Below, one piece after another: positions 9,041 through 16,870 of a stretch of DNA of 64,000 bases (within the stretch, counting starts at the first letter, position 1; every line of letters starts with the position of its first letter). The DNA is from Mycobacterium sp. (GTDB lineage: Bacteria; Actinomycetota; Actinomycetes; Mycobacteriales; Mycobacteriaceae), in the NCBI GenBank assembly GCA_021732005.1, contig JAKFVT010000063.1, positions 155,034 to 219,033 on the forward strand, in the 5' to 3' direction. Below the pieces are notes generated by a model that did not search any database, was not told where the DNA came from, and saw only the letters and a list, made by a program, of their open reading frames with translations. Made by a program: the position numbers and the translations under genes.

Positions 9041-9818
9041 GGACGGTAGCCAGCCACTCGGCAATCCGTTCGGCGACGGCGCGCCAGCCGGGTTCGAGCA
9101 TCATGTCGTGCCCTATGTCGGGAAAGAATTCCGCATCGGCGTGATATGCCCGCGCGGTGGCGCGCACTTCCTCGATGGTGAATGAACCGTCGTGTTCGGC
9201 GCCGAGCACCAGCAGTGGTGCGGACACCAAGTCGGGTTTGGGTAGGTCCCGGAAAACCATGTCCTGGCGGAGTGCTCGTTTGCTCTCCTGCTGGAACCGC
9301 CTCACGTATTCGACGATCAACGGTTCGGGCGTGCCGGGCGAGAACATCGACTGCCGTGCGCGGGCCGGGGTGTCGAGAATCGCCATCGTGTCACCGGTGA
9401 GTGTGGACCTGGCGACGGGCCACGGGAACCTCCTTATCGCCCGCAGGGTGGCAGCGCCCATCCCCTGCGGGGGAGCCGACGCCATGAGCACTCCCGCTGG
9501 CGCTGCGTGCACCTCCAGATACTTCTGGACGACGAACCCGCCCATCGAGTGTCCGATCACTACCGGCGGAGTCGGCAAAGCCTGTGCGACCGAGACGACG
9601 TCGTCGACGTAGTCAGCGATCGAGCATCGACTCAGCCGCTTGTCCGTAGGGCTGTTCCCGTGGCCGCGGAGGTTGAGCGCGACTGCGCGGAAGCCCTTCT
9701 CGGCAAAATGGTCGAGGAAGTGCTCGTCCCAACACCATGCCCCATGCCAGGCGCCGTGAACGAATAGCAGCGGAGCAGTATCGGAATCGCTGTTCCCCTT
9801 GTCGATAACTTCCAGCAC
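9021..9818 (-). CDS. Alpha/beta-fold hydrolase
   Basis: 265-residue alpha/beta hydrolase. Seen: oxyanion motif FVHGAWHGAWCWD, cap-preceding LNLRGHGNS, nucleophile elbow GHSMGG, catalytic Asp in LGAEHDGSF and catalytic His in DIGHDMM. Substrate unknown; the family covers esterases, lactonases and C-C hydrolases. The frame is open to 9881, but GTG at 9818 has a GGGGGA site 6-10 nt upstream and gives a normal N-terminus (VLEVIDKGN). Convergent with, and overlapping by 20 bp, the thioesterase gene. Divergent from the TetR gene at 9936. Confidence 0.85.
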   Translation of the reverse strand: MLEVIDKGNSDSDTAPLLFVHGAWHGAWCWDEHFLDHFAEKGFRAVALNLRGHGNSPTDKRLSRCSIADYVDDVVSVAQALPTPPVVIGHSMGGFVVQKYLEVHAAPAGVLMASAPPQGMGAATLRAIRRFPWPVARSTLTGDTMAILDTPARARQSMFSPGTPEPLIVEYVRRFQQESKRALRQDMVFRDLPKPDLVSAPLLVLGAEHDGSFTIEEVRATARAYHADAEFFPDIGHDMMLEPGWRAVAERIAEWLATVLRPRRS

Positions 9819-9912
9819 AGCCGTCCCCCGACGTCGATTCTGTGAGTGTTCGGAGCATACGGCCCGCAGCAACTGCAGCACCCAGAATCGGCACGCACTG
9901 GCGCTCAGTGAT

Positions 9913-9932
9913 TATGTATGGTTGCATACATA
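9913..9932. promoter_or_regulatory. Inverted-repeat operator before TetR gene
   Basis: Perfect inverted repeat with 8-nt arms TATGTATG (9913-9920) and CATACATA (9925-9932) and a GTTG spacer. It ends 3 nt before the ATG of the TetR gene at 9936 and lies in the divergent region with the alpha/beta hydrolase. Its AT-rich content stands out locally. Position and symmetry suggest autoregulation, possibly with control of the hydrolase (inference). There is no room for a ribosome site between repeat and ATG, so the message may be leaderless. Confidence 0.72.
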
Positions 9933-9935
9933 CCC

Positions 9936-10535
9936 ATGACGAGCCCCCGCGAACGGATGGTCGCCTCGGCCGCACTGTTGATCCGCGAGCGCGGAGCACA
10001 GTCCACGGCGATCGCCGACGTCCTGGCACACAGTGGGGCACCGCGCGGCTCGGCCTACCATTACTTCCCCGGCGGCCGCGCCCAATTGCTCAGCGAGGCA
10101 GTCGATTACGTCGCCGACTTCGTTGCCGGCAAGTTGGCCAAAGCATCCAGCAGCATCGAGATGCTCGACGGGCTGACCCGCTTCTACCGCAAGAACCTGC
10201 TGGAAAGCGACTACCGCGCCGGCTGCCCGGTGGTGGCCGTTGCTGTCGAGTCCGGTGAGCCGGGCAACGCCAACCCGGTGATCGACCGGGCCGCCGAGGC
10301 GTTCACCCGCTGGAACGACCTGATCGCCGCGCGCCTGATCACCGACGGAATCGCGAAGGACCGCGCCGAAGAGATCGCGGTGACCACGACCGCCGCATTG
10401 GAAGGCGCCATCGTGCTCGCCCGCGCGGCGCGCGACACCAAACCGCTCGACATCGTCCATCGGCAACTGCGCGACCTGCTCGAAGCCGAACTACCCACCC
10501 GTCGAACGACCGATCAAGCGGCGCAGCCGCGATGA
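9936..10535 (+). CDS. TetR-family transcriptional regulator (YxaF/LmrA-like)
   Basis: 199-residue TetR regulator. The N-terminal helix-turn-helix is visible (TAIADVLAHSGAPRGSAYHYF), with the PRGSxYHYFPGG recognition helix typical of the YxaF/LmrA subgroup and a matching C-terminal ligand domain. It sits just after the palindrome at 9913-9932 and its stop lies 11 nt before the start chosen for the molybdopterin enzyme, so both are likely one transcript. Likely an effector-responsive repressor of itself and that enzyme; the effector is unknown. Confidence 0.87.
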   Translation: MTSPRERMVASAALLIRERGAQSTAIADVLAHSGAPRGSAYHYFPGGRAQLLSEAVDYVADFVAGKLAKASSSIEMLDGLTRFYRKNLLESDYRAGCPVVAVAVESGEPGNANPVIDRAAEAFTRWNDLIAARLITDGIAKDRAEEIAVTTTAALEGAIVLARAARDTKPLDIVHRQLRDLLEAELPTRRTTDQAAQPR

Positions 10536-10546
10536 GGAGTTCGACC

Positions 10547-12823
10547 ATGGACCTAGGAGATCCGATGTCCGCTGACTGGCAACCCACTGCCTGCATCCTC
10601 TGCGAATGCAACTGCGGCATCGTGGTGCAAACCAGCGTTCAGGACGGGGTCCGAACCCTGGCCCGCATCCGCGGCGACAAGGACAACCCCGCCTCGCAGG
10701 GCTACACCTGCAACAAGGCGCTGCGCCTTGACCACTACCAGAACAACCGGGCGCGGCTCACCTCCCCTATGCGGCGCAGACCCGACGGCAGCTACGAGGA
10801 AATCGATTGGGACACCGCGATCACCGAAATCGCGGAAGGTTTCCGCGGGATCGCCGACGCCTACGGCGGGGAGAAGATCTTCTACTACGGTGGCGGCGGT
10901 CAGGGCAATCACCTGGGTGGCGCCTACAGCGGTGCTTTCCTCAAGCTGCTCGGTTCGCGGTACCGGTCGAATGCCTTGGCGCAGGAGAAAACCGGCGAAG
11001 CCTGGGTGGACTTCCAGCTGTACGGCGGGCACACCCGCGGCGAGTTCGAGCACGCCGAGGTGTCGGTGTTCGTCGGCAAGAACCCGTGGATGTCGCAGAG
11101 CTTCCCGCGGGCCCGCACCGTGCTCAACGACATCGCCAAGGACCCGGCCCGCTCGATGATCGTCATCGACCCGGTGCTCACCGACACCGCCAAGATGGCG
11201 GACTTCCATCTCCGGGTGCGGCCCGGTACCGACGCCTGGTGCCTGGCCGCGCTGGCTGCGGTGCTGGTACAGGAAAACCTTTGCAATGAAGCGTTTCTTG
11301 CCGAACACGTGCACGGCGCCGATGAGGTGCGCACCGTGCTGGCGACCGTACCGATCGCCGAATACGCCGAACGCAGCGGTGTTGACGAGGAGCTGCTGCG
11401 CGCCGCCGCCCGTCGCATCGCCGCCGCCGATTCGGTGGCGGTCTTCGAAGACCTCGGCGTGCAACAGGCACCCAACAGCACCCTGTGCTCCTACCTCAAC
11501 AAGCTGCTCTGGATCCTGACCGGGAGTTTCGCCAAACCGGGTGGACAGCATCTGCATTCGTCGTTCGCGCCGCTGTTCAGCCTCAGCGGTGTCGGGCGCT
11601 CCCCGGTGACCGGTGCGCCGATCATCGCCGGGCTGGTGCCGTCGAACGTTGTCCCCGAGGAGATCCTGACCGACCACCCCGACCGGTTCCGCGCCATGAT
11701 CGTCGAGAGCGCCAACCCCGCCCATTCGATCGCCGACTCGGAGAACTGCCGCGCCGCGTTCGAGTCGCTGGAGCTGCTGGTGGTGATCGACGTGGCGATG
11801 ACCGAGACCGCGCGCCTGGCCCACTATGTGCTGCCCGCGGCCAACCAGTTCGAGAAGCCGGAAGCCACCTTCTTCAATTTCGAGTTTCCGCGCAACGAAT
11901 TCCACCTGCGCCACCCGCTTTTCGAGCCGACTCCCGGCACACTGCCTGAACCCGAGATCTGGTCTCGGCTGGTGCGGGCGCTCGGTGTGGTCAGCGACGA
12001 CGATCTGCGCCCGCTGCGCGACGCCGCCAAACAAGGTCGCGACGCCTACACCCAAGCCTTCTTCACCGAACTCGCCGCCAATCCGGCGCTGGGCAAGGTG
12101 TTGCCCTTCGTGTTGTACGAAACTCTCGGTCCGACGCTGCCCGAAGGATTGGCCGGCGCGGCCGCTCTCTGGGGGCTGGCGCAGAAAGCCGCCGTCACCT
12201 ACCCCGACGCGGTGCGCCGGGCCGGGCACGCCGACGGCAACGCGCTGTTCGACGCGATTCTGGACAGCAAGTCCGGGGTGACGTTCAGCGTGCACGAGTA
12301 CGCCGACGACTGGGCGTTGATCAGTCACCCCGACCGCAAGATCGCGCTGGTGATCCCGGAGATGCTCGACGACATCCGCGCGCTGGCCGACGACCGGCCG
12401 GACCTGACCAACCCGGAGTTCCCGATCGTGCTGTCCGCCGGCGAGCGTCGGGCCTTCACCGCCAACGACATCCTGCGGGATCCGTCCTGGCGCAAGCGCG
12501 ACCCCGACGGTGCGCTGCGCGTCAGTGTCGAAGACGCGGCAGCACTCGGCCTGGTCGACGGCGGCCGCGTCCGGATCACCACCGCCGCGGGCAGCGCCGA
12601 GGCCACCGTCGAGATCAGCGAGACCATGATGGCCGGGCACGCCGCACTGCCCAACGGTTTCGGTCTCGACTATGTCGACGCCGATGGGCAACGCCGCGTT
12701 CCCGGCGTCGCCCCTAACGCACTCACCTCCACCGATTGGCGCGATCCTTACGCCGGAACGCCCTGGCACAAGCACGTCCTGGCACGGCTGGAAGCGGTGT
12801 CTGCGGACCTCGTCACCATGTGA
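10547..12823 (+). CDS. Molybdopterin-dependent oxidoreductase, 4Fe-4S (FdhA/BisC superfamily)
   Basis: 758-residue catalytic subunit of the molybdopterin oxidoreductase superfamily. Seen: N-terminal Cys-x2-Cys-x3-Cys cluster motif (CILCECNC) with the fourth Cys in GYTCNKAL, ligand-binding stretches FVGKNPWMSQ and IVIDPVLTDTAKMAD, and a C-terminal molydopterin-binding domain with SAGERRAFTANDILRDP and ALPNGFGLDY. ATG 10547 has a GAGGAG site 7 nt upstream; ATG 10565 with AGGAG 5 nt upstream is a close alternative. No dedicated electron-transfer or membrane subunit is adjacent. Substrate unknown. Its stop codon lies within the 53-nt hairpin repeat that follows. Confidence 0.85.
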   Translation: MDLGDPMSADWQPTACILCECNCGIVVQTSVQDGVRTLARIRGDKDNPASQGYTCNKALRLDHYQNNRARLTSPMRRRPDGSYEEIDWDTAITEIAEGFRGIADAYGGEKIFYYGGGGQGNHLGGAYSGAFLKLLGSRYRSNALAQEKTGEAWVDFQLYGGHTRGEFEHAEVSVFVGKNPWMSQSFPRARTVLNDIAKDPARSMIVIDPVLTDTAKMADFHLRVRPGTDAWCLAALAAVLVQENLCNEAFLAEHVHGADEVRTVLATVPIAEYAERSGVDEELLRAAARRIAAADSVAVFEDLGVQQAPNSTLCSYLNKLLWILTGSFAKPGGQHLHSSFAPLFSLSGVGRSPVTGAPIIAGLVPSNVVPEEILTDHPDRFRAMIVESANPAHSIADSENCRAAFESLELLVVIDVAMTETARLAHYVLPAANQFEKPEATFFNFEFPRNEFHLRHPLFEPTPGTLPEPEIWSRLVRALGVVSDDDLRPLRDAAKQGRDAYTQAFFTELAANPALGKVLPFVLYETLGPTLPEGLAGAAALWGLAQKAAVTYPDAVRRAGHADGNALFDAILDSKSGVTFSVHEYADDWALISHPDRKIALVIPEMLDDIRALADDRPDLTNPEFPIVLSAGERRAFTANDILRDPSWRKRDPDGALRVSVEDAAALGLVDGGRVRITTAAGSAEATVEISETMMAGHAALPNGFGLDYVDADGQRRVPGVAPNALTSTDWRDPYAGTPWHKHVLARLEAVSADLVTM

Positions 12824-12872
12824 TTTCGGCGCGGTTTCGTTCGCCCAGCGGCGGTTTGCGCGCCGAAATCAC
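12820..12872. repeat. 53-nt hairpin repeat, copy 1
   Basis: Two perfect 14-nt arms, GTGATTTCGGCGCG (12820-12833) and CGCGCCGAAATCAC (12859-12872), around a 25-nt loop. The stop codon of the upstream Mo-enzyme gene is inside the left arm. A second copy at 21583-21635 matches at 47 of 53 positions with the same loop length. Could act as a terminator, an mRNA 3'-end stabiliser or a miniature palindromic element. There is no T-tract. Confidence 0.75.
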
Positions 12873-13020
12873 TGGAGCCGGCTCGCCCCCGGACCAGCGG
12901 ACCCCCAAAGTAAATTGCGTGATTTATTGCGGGTGACGCGTGAATCCCGTTATGTTGCACCCATAGCGCTGCCAGTCGGTGTCGGCAGCATCATTGCGTG
13001 CATGACGGGAGCTGCGCACC

Positions 13021-13989
13021 ATGGAGCACGACTACGAGCAGATGAAGCGCGAAGCGGAGCCCTACATCAAGTTCGAGAAGGATCTCGCTAATCGCATCGC
13101 TTACATCACCTTTGACCGGCCCGCCGAGCTCAACTCGACCACCATGGGGATGCGGCAGAACTTCGCCGACATGATCCACAAGTGCAACGTCGACGACGAT
13201 GTGAAGGTGGTGGTGATTCGCGGTGAAGGCAACGACTTCGGCAGCGGTGGCGACCTGCCGGAGCAGCGCGAAATGCTGGAGAACCCGGGAACATCTCTGC
13301 TGCACGAACTTTCGATCAACGACGACAGCGTGAAGTACCCGCCCGGCGACTCCTACCGTTACCTGTACACACTCACCGACCACTACGCCAAGGCGCGCGC
13401 GGGCAACCGGCCGCTGCAGGAGTGCAAGAAGGTGACCATCGTGGAAGCGAAAGGCTACTGCTACGGCTGGCACTTCTATCAAGCCGGTGACGCCGACCTG
13501 GTGGTGTCCTCCGACGATGCCTTGTTCGGTCACCCGGCATTCCGCTACGTCGGCTGGGGGCCCCGCCTGTGGTGGTGGGCCGAAACCATGGGCCTGCGGA
13601 AGTTCTCCGAAATGCTCTTCACCGGAAGACCTTTCACTGCCGCCGAGATGTACGACTGCGGCTTCCTCAACAGCGTTGTCCCACGTGAACAGCTCGAGGC
13701 GGAGACACTGAAGTATGCGATGGCGTGCTCGAAGACACGGCCCACCGACACCGTCGTCGTGCAGAAGACGTTCCTCGAGCTCTACAAGCAGCACAAGGGC
13801 GAGTACTTCGGCAGCCTTCTCACCGGCGTGGTCGAGGGCATGCTCCCGATGATGACCAACGACCGGGACAACTACCCGGACCTGACCGAGGGCACCTTCG
13901 AGAAGGGCCTCAACAACGTGGTCAAGGACAACGACCTCAACTTCCCGCCAGAGTGGCGGTTGAGCCACTCCGGGCGGAAGAAGCCCTGA
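13021..13989 (+). CDS. Enoyl-CoA hydratase/isomerase (crotonase) family protein
   Basis: 322-residue crotonase-fold protein, longer than the usual ~260. Seen: ITFDRPAELNSTTMGM, the first oxyanion-hole region GEGNDFGSGGDLPEQ, and the second around KGYCYGWHFYQAGDADLVVSSDDALFGHP, which carries an unusual aromatic-rich GYCYGWHFY in place of the common GxAxGGG. Downstream WGPRLWWWAETMG is also atypical. This suggests a specialised acyl-CoA lyase or hydratase, possibly aromatic or steroid ring-related (inference). ATG has a GGGAG site 9 nt upstream. It overlaps the convergent TetR gene by 53 bp. Confidence 0.84.
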   Translation: MEHDYEQMKREAEPYIKFEKDLANRIAYITFDRPAELNSTTMGMRQNFADMIHKCNVDDDVKVVVIRGEGNDFGSGGDLPEQREMLENPGTSLLHELSINDDSVKYPPGDSYRYLYTLTDHYAKARAGNRPLQECKKVTIVEAKGYCYGWHFYQAGDADLVVSSDDALFGHPAFRYVGWGPRLWWWAETMGLRKFSEMLFTGRPFTAAEMYDCGFLNSVVPREQLEAETLKYAMACSKTRPTDTVVVQKTFLELYKQHKGEYFGSLLTGVVEGMLPMMTNDRDNYPDLTEGTFEKGLNNVVKDNDLNFPPEWRLSHSGRKKP

Positions 13990-14650
13990 CCTGGGCGGCG
14001 CGTGGCGCCTCCGCGGGGGCGGCCCACAGGCCCACCAGCGCGTCGACCAACTCCTCACCGACCACCAACCAGTTCGAACTCGCCGACGCTGCGCCGGTCG
14101 CCCGCTCACCCTCGATCTCGGCGCAGGTATGCATCAACAGGTTTCGCGCCATCGTCCACCGGATGACCCGTACGCGTTTCGGGCGGGCCGGGAGGCACCG
14201 GTTGATCCCGCGCACCGTTTTGAGCATCCGTTCCGAGGTCATCGCGTACGACCCCACCAGCTCCCGGCAGGCTGGGTCGGCCATCACCTGGGCAGCGAAC
14301 CGCGCATAGGTCGTTGACATTCCGAGGGCGTACAGATGCTCGGTCAACGGATGGACCAGGACGCCGATCCAATCCCGCAGATCAGGGTTCGGCGGCATGT
14401 CAGCGAGCTTGCCTCGGCGGATCTCGTCGATCGCGGCATGGTGCCGAGCCTCGATCACACGCAGCAGATCCGCTCGGGAACCGAAGTGGTAGCAGGCAGC
14501 CGCGTTGTTGCCCTGGCCGGCGGCATCACTGATCTGGCGGTTCGACACCGCATACAGACCGTTTTCGGCGAAAAGGCGCTCGGCGGCCACCAGCAGCGCG
14601 TCACGCGTGATCGACGACCGGTCGGTGCGAGGGTCTTTGGCAGAGCTCAC
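13937..14650 (-). CDS. TetR-family transcriptional regulator
   Basis: 237-residue TetR regulator with an HTH region (NRQISDAAGQGNNAAACYHF) and a C-terminal domain of about 150 residues. The GQGNNAAACYHFGSRADLL recognition segment is similar to that of the regulator at 40130 (GQRNNSAVNYYFRSRQDLI), so the two belong to the same subgroup. Start GTG 14650. Its 3' end overlaps the crotonase gene by 53 bp. It lies downstream of the P450 operon on the same strand, but an 80-bp gap makes co-transcription uncertain. Confidence 0.86.
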   Translation of the reverse strand: MSSAKDPRTDRSSITRDALLVAAERLFAENGLYAVSNRQISDAAGQGNNAAACYHFGSRADLLRVIEARHHAAIDEIRRGKLADMPPNPDLRDWIGVLVHPLTEHLYALGMSTTYARFAAQVMADPACRELVGSYAMTSERMLKTVRGINRCLPARPKRVRVIRWTMARNLLMHTCAEIEGERATGAASASSNWLVVGEELVDALVGLWAAPAEAPRAAQVRASSARSGSTATLAGS

Positions 14651-14730
14651 CGCAGCCAGTCAACACACAGCTCAGAAGTAAATCAAGGTGTTTACTGCCG
14701 CGACGCCGGGGTGGCGCAGTGATCTCACAC

Positions 14731-15954
14731 CTACACGTGGACCGGGATGCTGTTCCAGCCCCACTGGAAACTCGACGGCGGCCGCAGAGCGCGGTCGGCG
14801 TCGATGCGGTAGTCGGGGACGCGGCGCAGCCACTCCTGCAGCATCACCGCGATCTCGAGGCGGGCCATGTGATAGCCCAAACAGAAATGCTGGCCCCGGC
14901 CGAACGCCAGCGACCGCTCGATCGGACGGTCCCAGCGGAACACCTCCGGCTCTTCGAACTCCCGCTCGTCGTGGTTGGCCGACGCCAGCAGGGTGATGAT
15001 GCGCTGGCCCGGCTGGATGGTCGTGCCGTGAATGGTGAAGGGCTTGCGCACCGTACGGGCGAACCACTGTGCGGGAGCGCAGTAGCGGATGATCTCCTCG
15101 CGAGCCACCGGAACGTTGACCGCAGGGTCGGCTCGCACCGCCGCGAGCTGATCGGGCTGGCGCCGCAGCTCCCACAACCCGTGCGCGACGATCTTGGGCA
15201 CCGTCTCCGTGCCGCCGATGAACACCCCCAACATCTGGACGGCCACCTCGCTGTCGGTCAGCGCCGATCCGTCGGGCAGCCGGTAAGCGAGCAGGTTCTC
15301 GACGATCGGCAACGAACCGCCGAACGTGCCCGCGCGCACCTGCTGCACGATCGGGATCAGGTACTCGAGGTACCCCGGCCTGGCGTTGGCGACCTCGACT
15401 CCGCTGCCGGGCTCCGCCAGGCTGCCGGCGTTGACGGTAGCCAGCACATCGGTGGCCAAATCGGTTGGCAGTCCGACCAGTTCGCACACCACGGTGGCGG
15501 CGACGATGCCGCCGTAGTCCTGGGTGAGGTCGAAGCTACCGCGTGGCAGCAGTTCGTCGAGACGCTCGTTGGCCAGTTCCCGGATGCGGTCCTGCCATCC
15601 GGCGACGGACTTCGGCCGGAACTGGGCCGCAGTGCAGCGCCGGACGTCGTCGTAGAGCGGCGCGTCGAAGTTGGCGTGAAACGGCAAGGGATGCAACGGC
15701 GGGTCGGCAACCGGACCGTGATTGCGGTGGGCCAGTACCGCCGCTGCGGGCAGGGTGCCCTCGGATGCGACGAAGGTGCCGTCGTTGATCGCGAGCACGT
15801 TCCAGACGTCGTCGAACCGGGACAGTGCGTAGGTGTCGAGCTCGTCGACGTAGTACACCGGGTGCTGATCGCGCAGGGTCCGGTAGAACGGGCGCGGATC
15901 GGCCATCACCGCGGGATCGAACGGGCTGTACGAGAAATCCGGCATCACGGCCAT
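14731..15954 (-). CDS. Cytochrome P450 (last gene of P450/ferredoxin operon)
   Basis: 407-residue soluble P450 monooxygenase. Seen: I-helix GGTETVPK (the G-x-E-T oxygen-activation motif), K-helix EEIIR (ExxR), FRWDRP, and haem loop AFGRGQHFCLGYHMARLE with the Cys thiolate ligand. ATG 15954 shares its A with the TAA of the upstream gene (TAATG), so translation is coupled; the in-frame sequence upstream of it is not needed. The partner electron donor is probably the ferredoxin two genes upstream. Substrate unknown; the long hydrophobic B-C region fits a lipid or terpenoid/steroid substrate (inference). Confidence 0.92.
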   Translation of the reverse strand: MAVMPDFSYSPFDPAVMADPRPFYRTLRDQHPVYYVDELDTYALSRFDDVWNVLAINDGTFVASEGTLPAAAVLAHRNHGPVADPPLHPLPFHANFDAPLYDDVRRCTAAQFRPKSVAGWQDRIRELANERLDELLPRGSFDLTQDYGGIVAATVVCELVGLPTDLATDVLATVNAGSLAEPGSGVEVANARPGYLEYLIPIVQQVRAGTFGGSLPIVENLLAYRLPDGSALTDSEVAVQMLGVFIGGTETVPKIVAHGLWELRRQPDQLAAVRADPAVNVPVAREEIIRYCAPAQWFARTVRKPFTIHGTTIQPGQRIITLLASANHDEREFEEPEVFRWDRPIERSLAFGRGQHFCLGYHMARLEIAVMLQEWLRRVPDYRIDADRALRPPSSFQWGWNSIPVHV

Positions 15955-16658
15955 TATCGGAGTGGGGACGGCGGCAGAGCCTGCAGGATGGAGTCCTCCC
16001 ACCCGTCACGCAGGGCCGGCGCGACGCTCATCCACGTGACGATCTCGGCCGGCGGGCTGTCCTTCCACGACGGGTAGTGGTTCTCAAAGCAGTCCCAATC
16101 CCCGTCGAGCGCCCAGTAGTGGATCACCTCGTTGAACCGGAACGTCGTGATGAAGGAGCCGAGCCAGCGCTTGCCGGTGCGCTCCGACCATGGGACGTAG
16201 AGGCGTTCCAGCTCGCGAATGTAGTCGTCCTGCTTGCCCGGTTTGGTCTGCATGATCTCCTGGATCACCAGCCCGGCAGTGAATTTCGCATCGGTGAGCT
16301 CCGACAGCGGGCGATTGCTGCGTCCGGCGTACATAATCCGGCCCTCCCCCGATGCACCCGTGCCGGCGAGGTAGTCCGCCCACTCGGCGGCGGGCTCGCG
16401 ATGGCTGCCGCCGGGTGCCTGCGCCCGGCCGATCCGGGCATAGTCGGCGAACCCGTCGATCTCCCAGATGATCGTCACCTGGGGCCAGTGTCCGTTGTAC
16501 GGGGTGGTCTCCCAGATCGAGAACAGCCGCGCTCCAAGCTGTTCCATCATCGGCTGATAGACACTGGTGAATTTCTCGGTGAACCGGTCGCTGCGCTCGG
16601 AGCCCAGCGCGATGGTCTCGTGCAGATACAACAGGGTGTGGCTAAAGTACTTCTTCAC
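15954..16658 (-). CDS. Conserved hypothetical protein, likely two NIPSNAP-like (dimeric alpha-beta barrel) domains
   Basis: 234-residue soluble protein with no clear enzyme motif. It seems to consist of two related halves (~1-95 and ~125-220): each begins with a beta strand ending in Glu (LYLHETIAL / LVIQEIMQT), then a helix, then Gly-x-x-x-x-Ser/Trp strands, then an aromatic-rich strand (VTIIWEIDGFADY / IHYWALDGDWDCF). This fits the NIPSNAP/ABM ferredoxin-like fold (inference). It is locked into the P450 operon: GTG 16658 lies 3 nt after the ferredoxin stop, and its TAA overlaps the next P450 start. A role in substrate or product handling for the P450s is plausible but unproven. Confidence 0.75.
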   Translation of the reverse strand: MKKYFSHTLLYLHETIALGSERSDRFTEKFTSVYQPMMEQLGARLFSIWETTPYNGHWPQVTIIWEIDGFADYARIGRAQAPGGSHREPAAEWADYLAGTGASGEGRIMYAGRSNRPLSELTDAKFTAGLVIQEIMQTKPGKQDDYIRELERLYVPWSERTGKRWLGSFITTFRFNEVIHYWALDGDWDCFENHYPSWKDSPPAEIVTWMSVAPALRDGWEDSILQALPPSPLR

Positions 16659-16661
16659 CGG

Positions 16662-16856
16662 TCAGTCCTCGATCAGGGCCAGCGCCGCGGCCGGGCACTG
16701 GGTGACGGCCTGCTGCATCCGCGCCCGGTCCGCTTCGGGGCGGAAGTCATCGTGGATGCGGACGCTGCCGTCGTCGTCGACTTCGAACACATCCTCGGCG
16801 ATCGTCTCGCAGATACCGTGCCCGGTGCATTTGGCCAGGTCCACTTCGATACGCAT
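16662..16856 (-). CDS. Small ferredoxin, [3Fe-4S] type with CxxHxxC motif
   Basis: 64-residue ferredoxin, electron donor for the flanking P450s. Seen: KCTGHGIC, where the second cluster position is His rather than Cys (C-x2-H-x2-C), and the distal CP in TQCPAAAL. His at this position is a known feature of P450-linked mycobacterial ferredoxins. ATG 16856 is preceded by GAGGCAGGG. An upstream GTG at 16874 would overlap the P450 stop (GTGA) and add six residues. It lies between the two P450 genes, directly after the first. Confidence 0.88.
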   Translation of the reverse strand: MRIEVDLAKCTGHGICETIAEDVFEVDDDGSVRIHDDFRPEADRARMQQAVTQCPAAALALIED

Positions 16857-16870
16857 ACCCTGCCTCACGC

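Noticed and set aside
10553..12775. 740-codon open frame antisense to the molybdopterin oxidoreductase
   Set aside because: Third-position GC bias of the real gene produces long antisense frames; the translation has no domain, is Gly/Val/His/Arg-rich and lacks a ribosome site.
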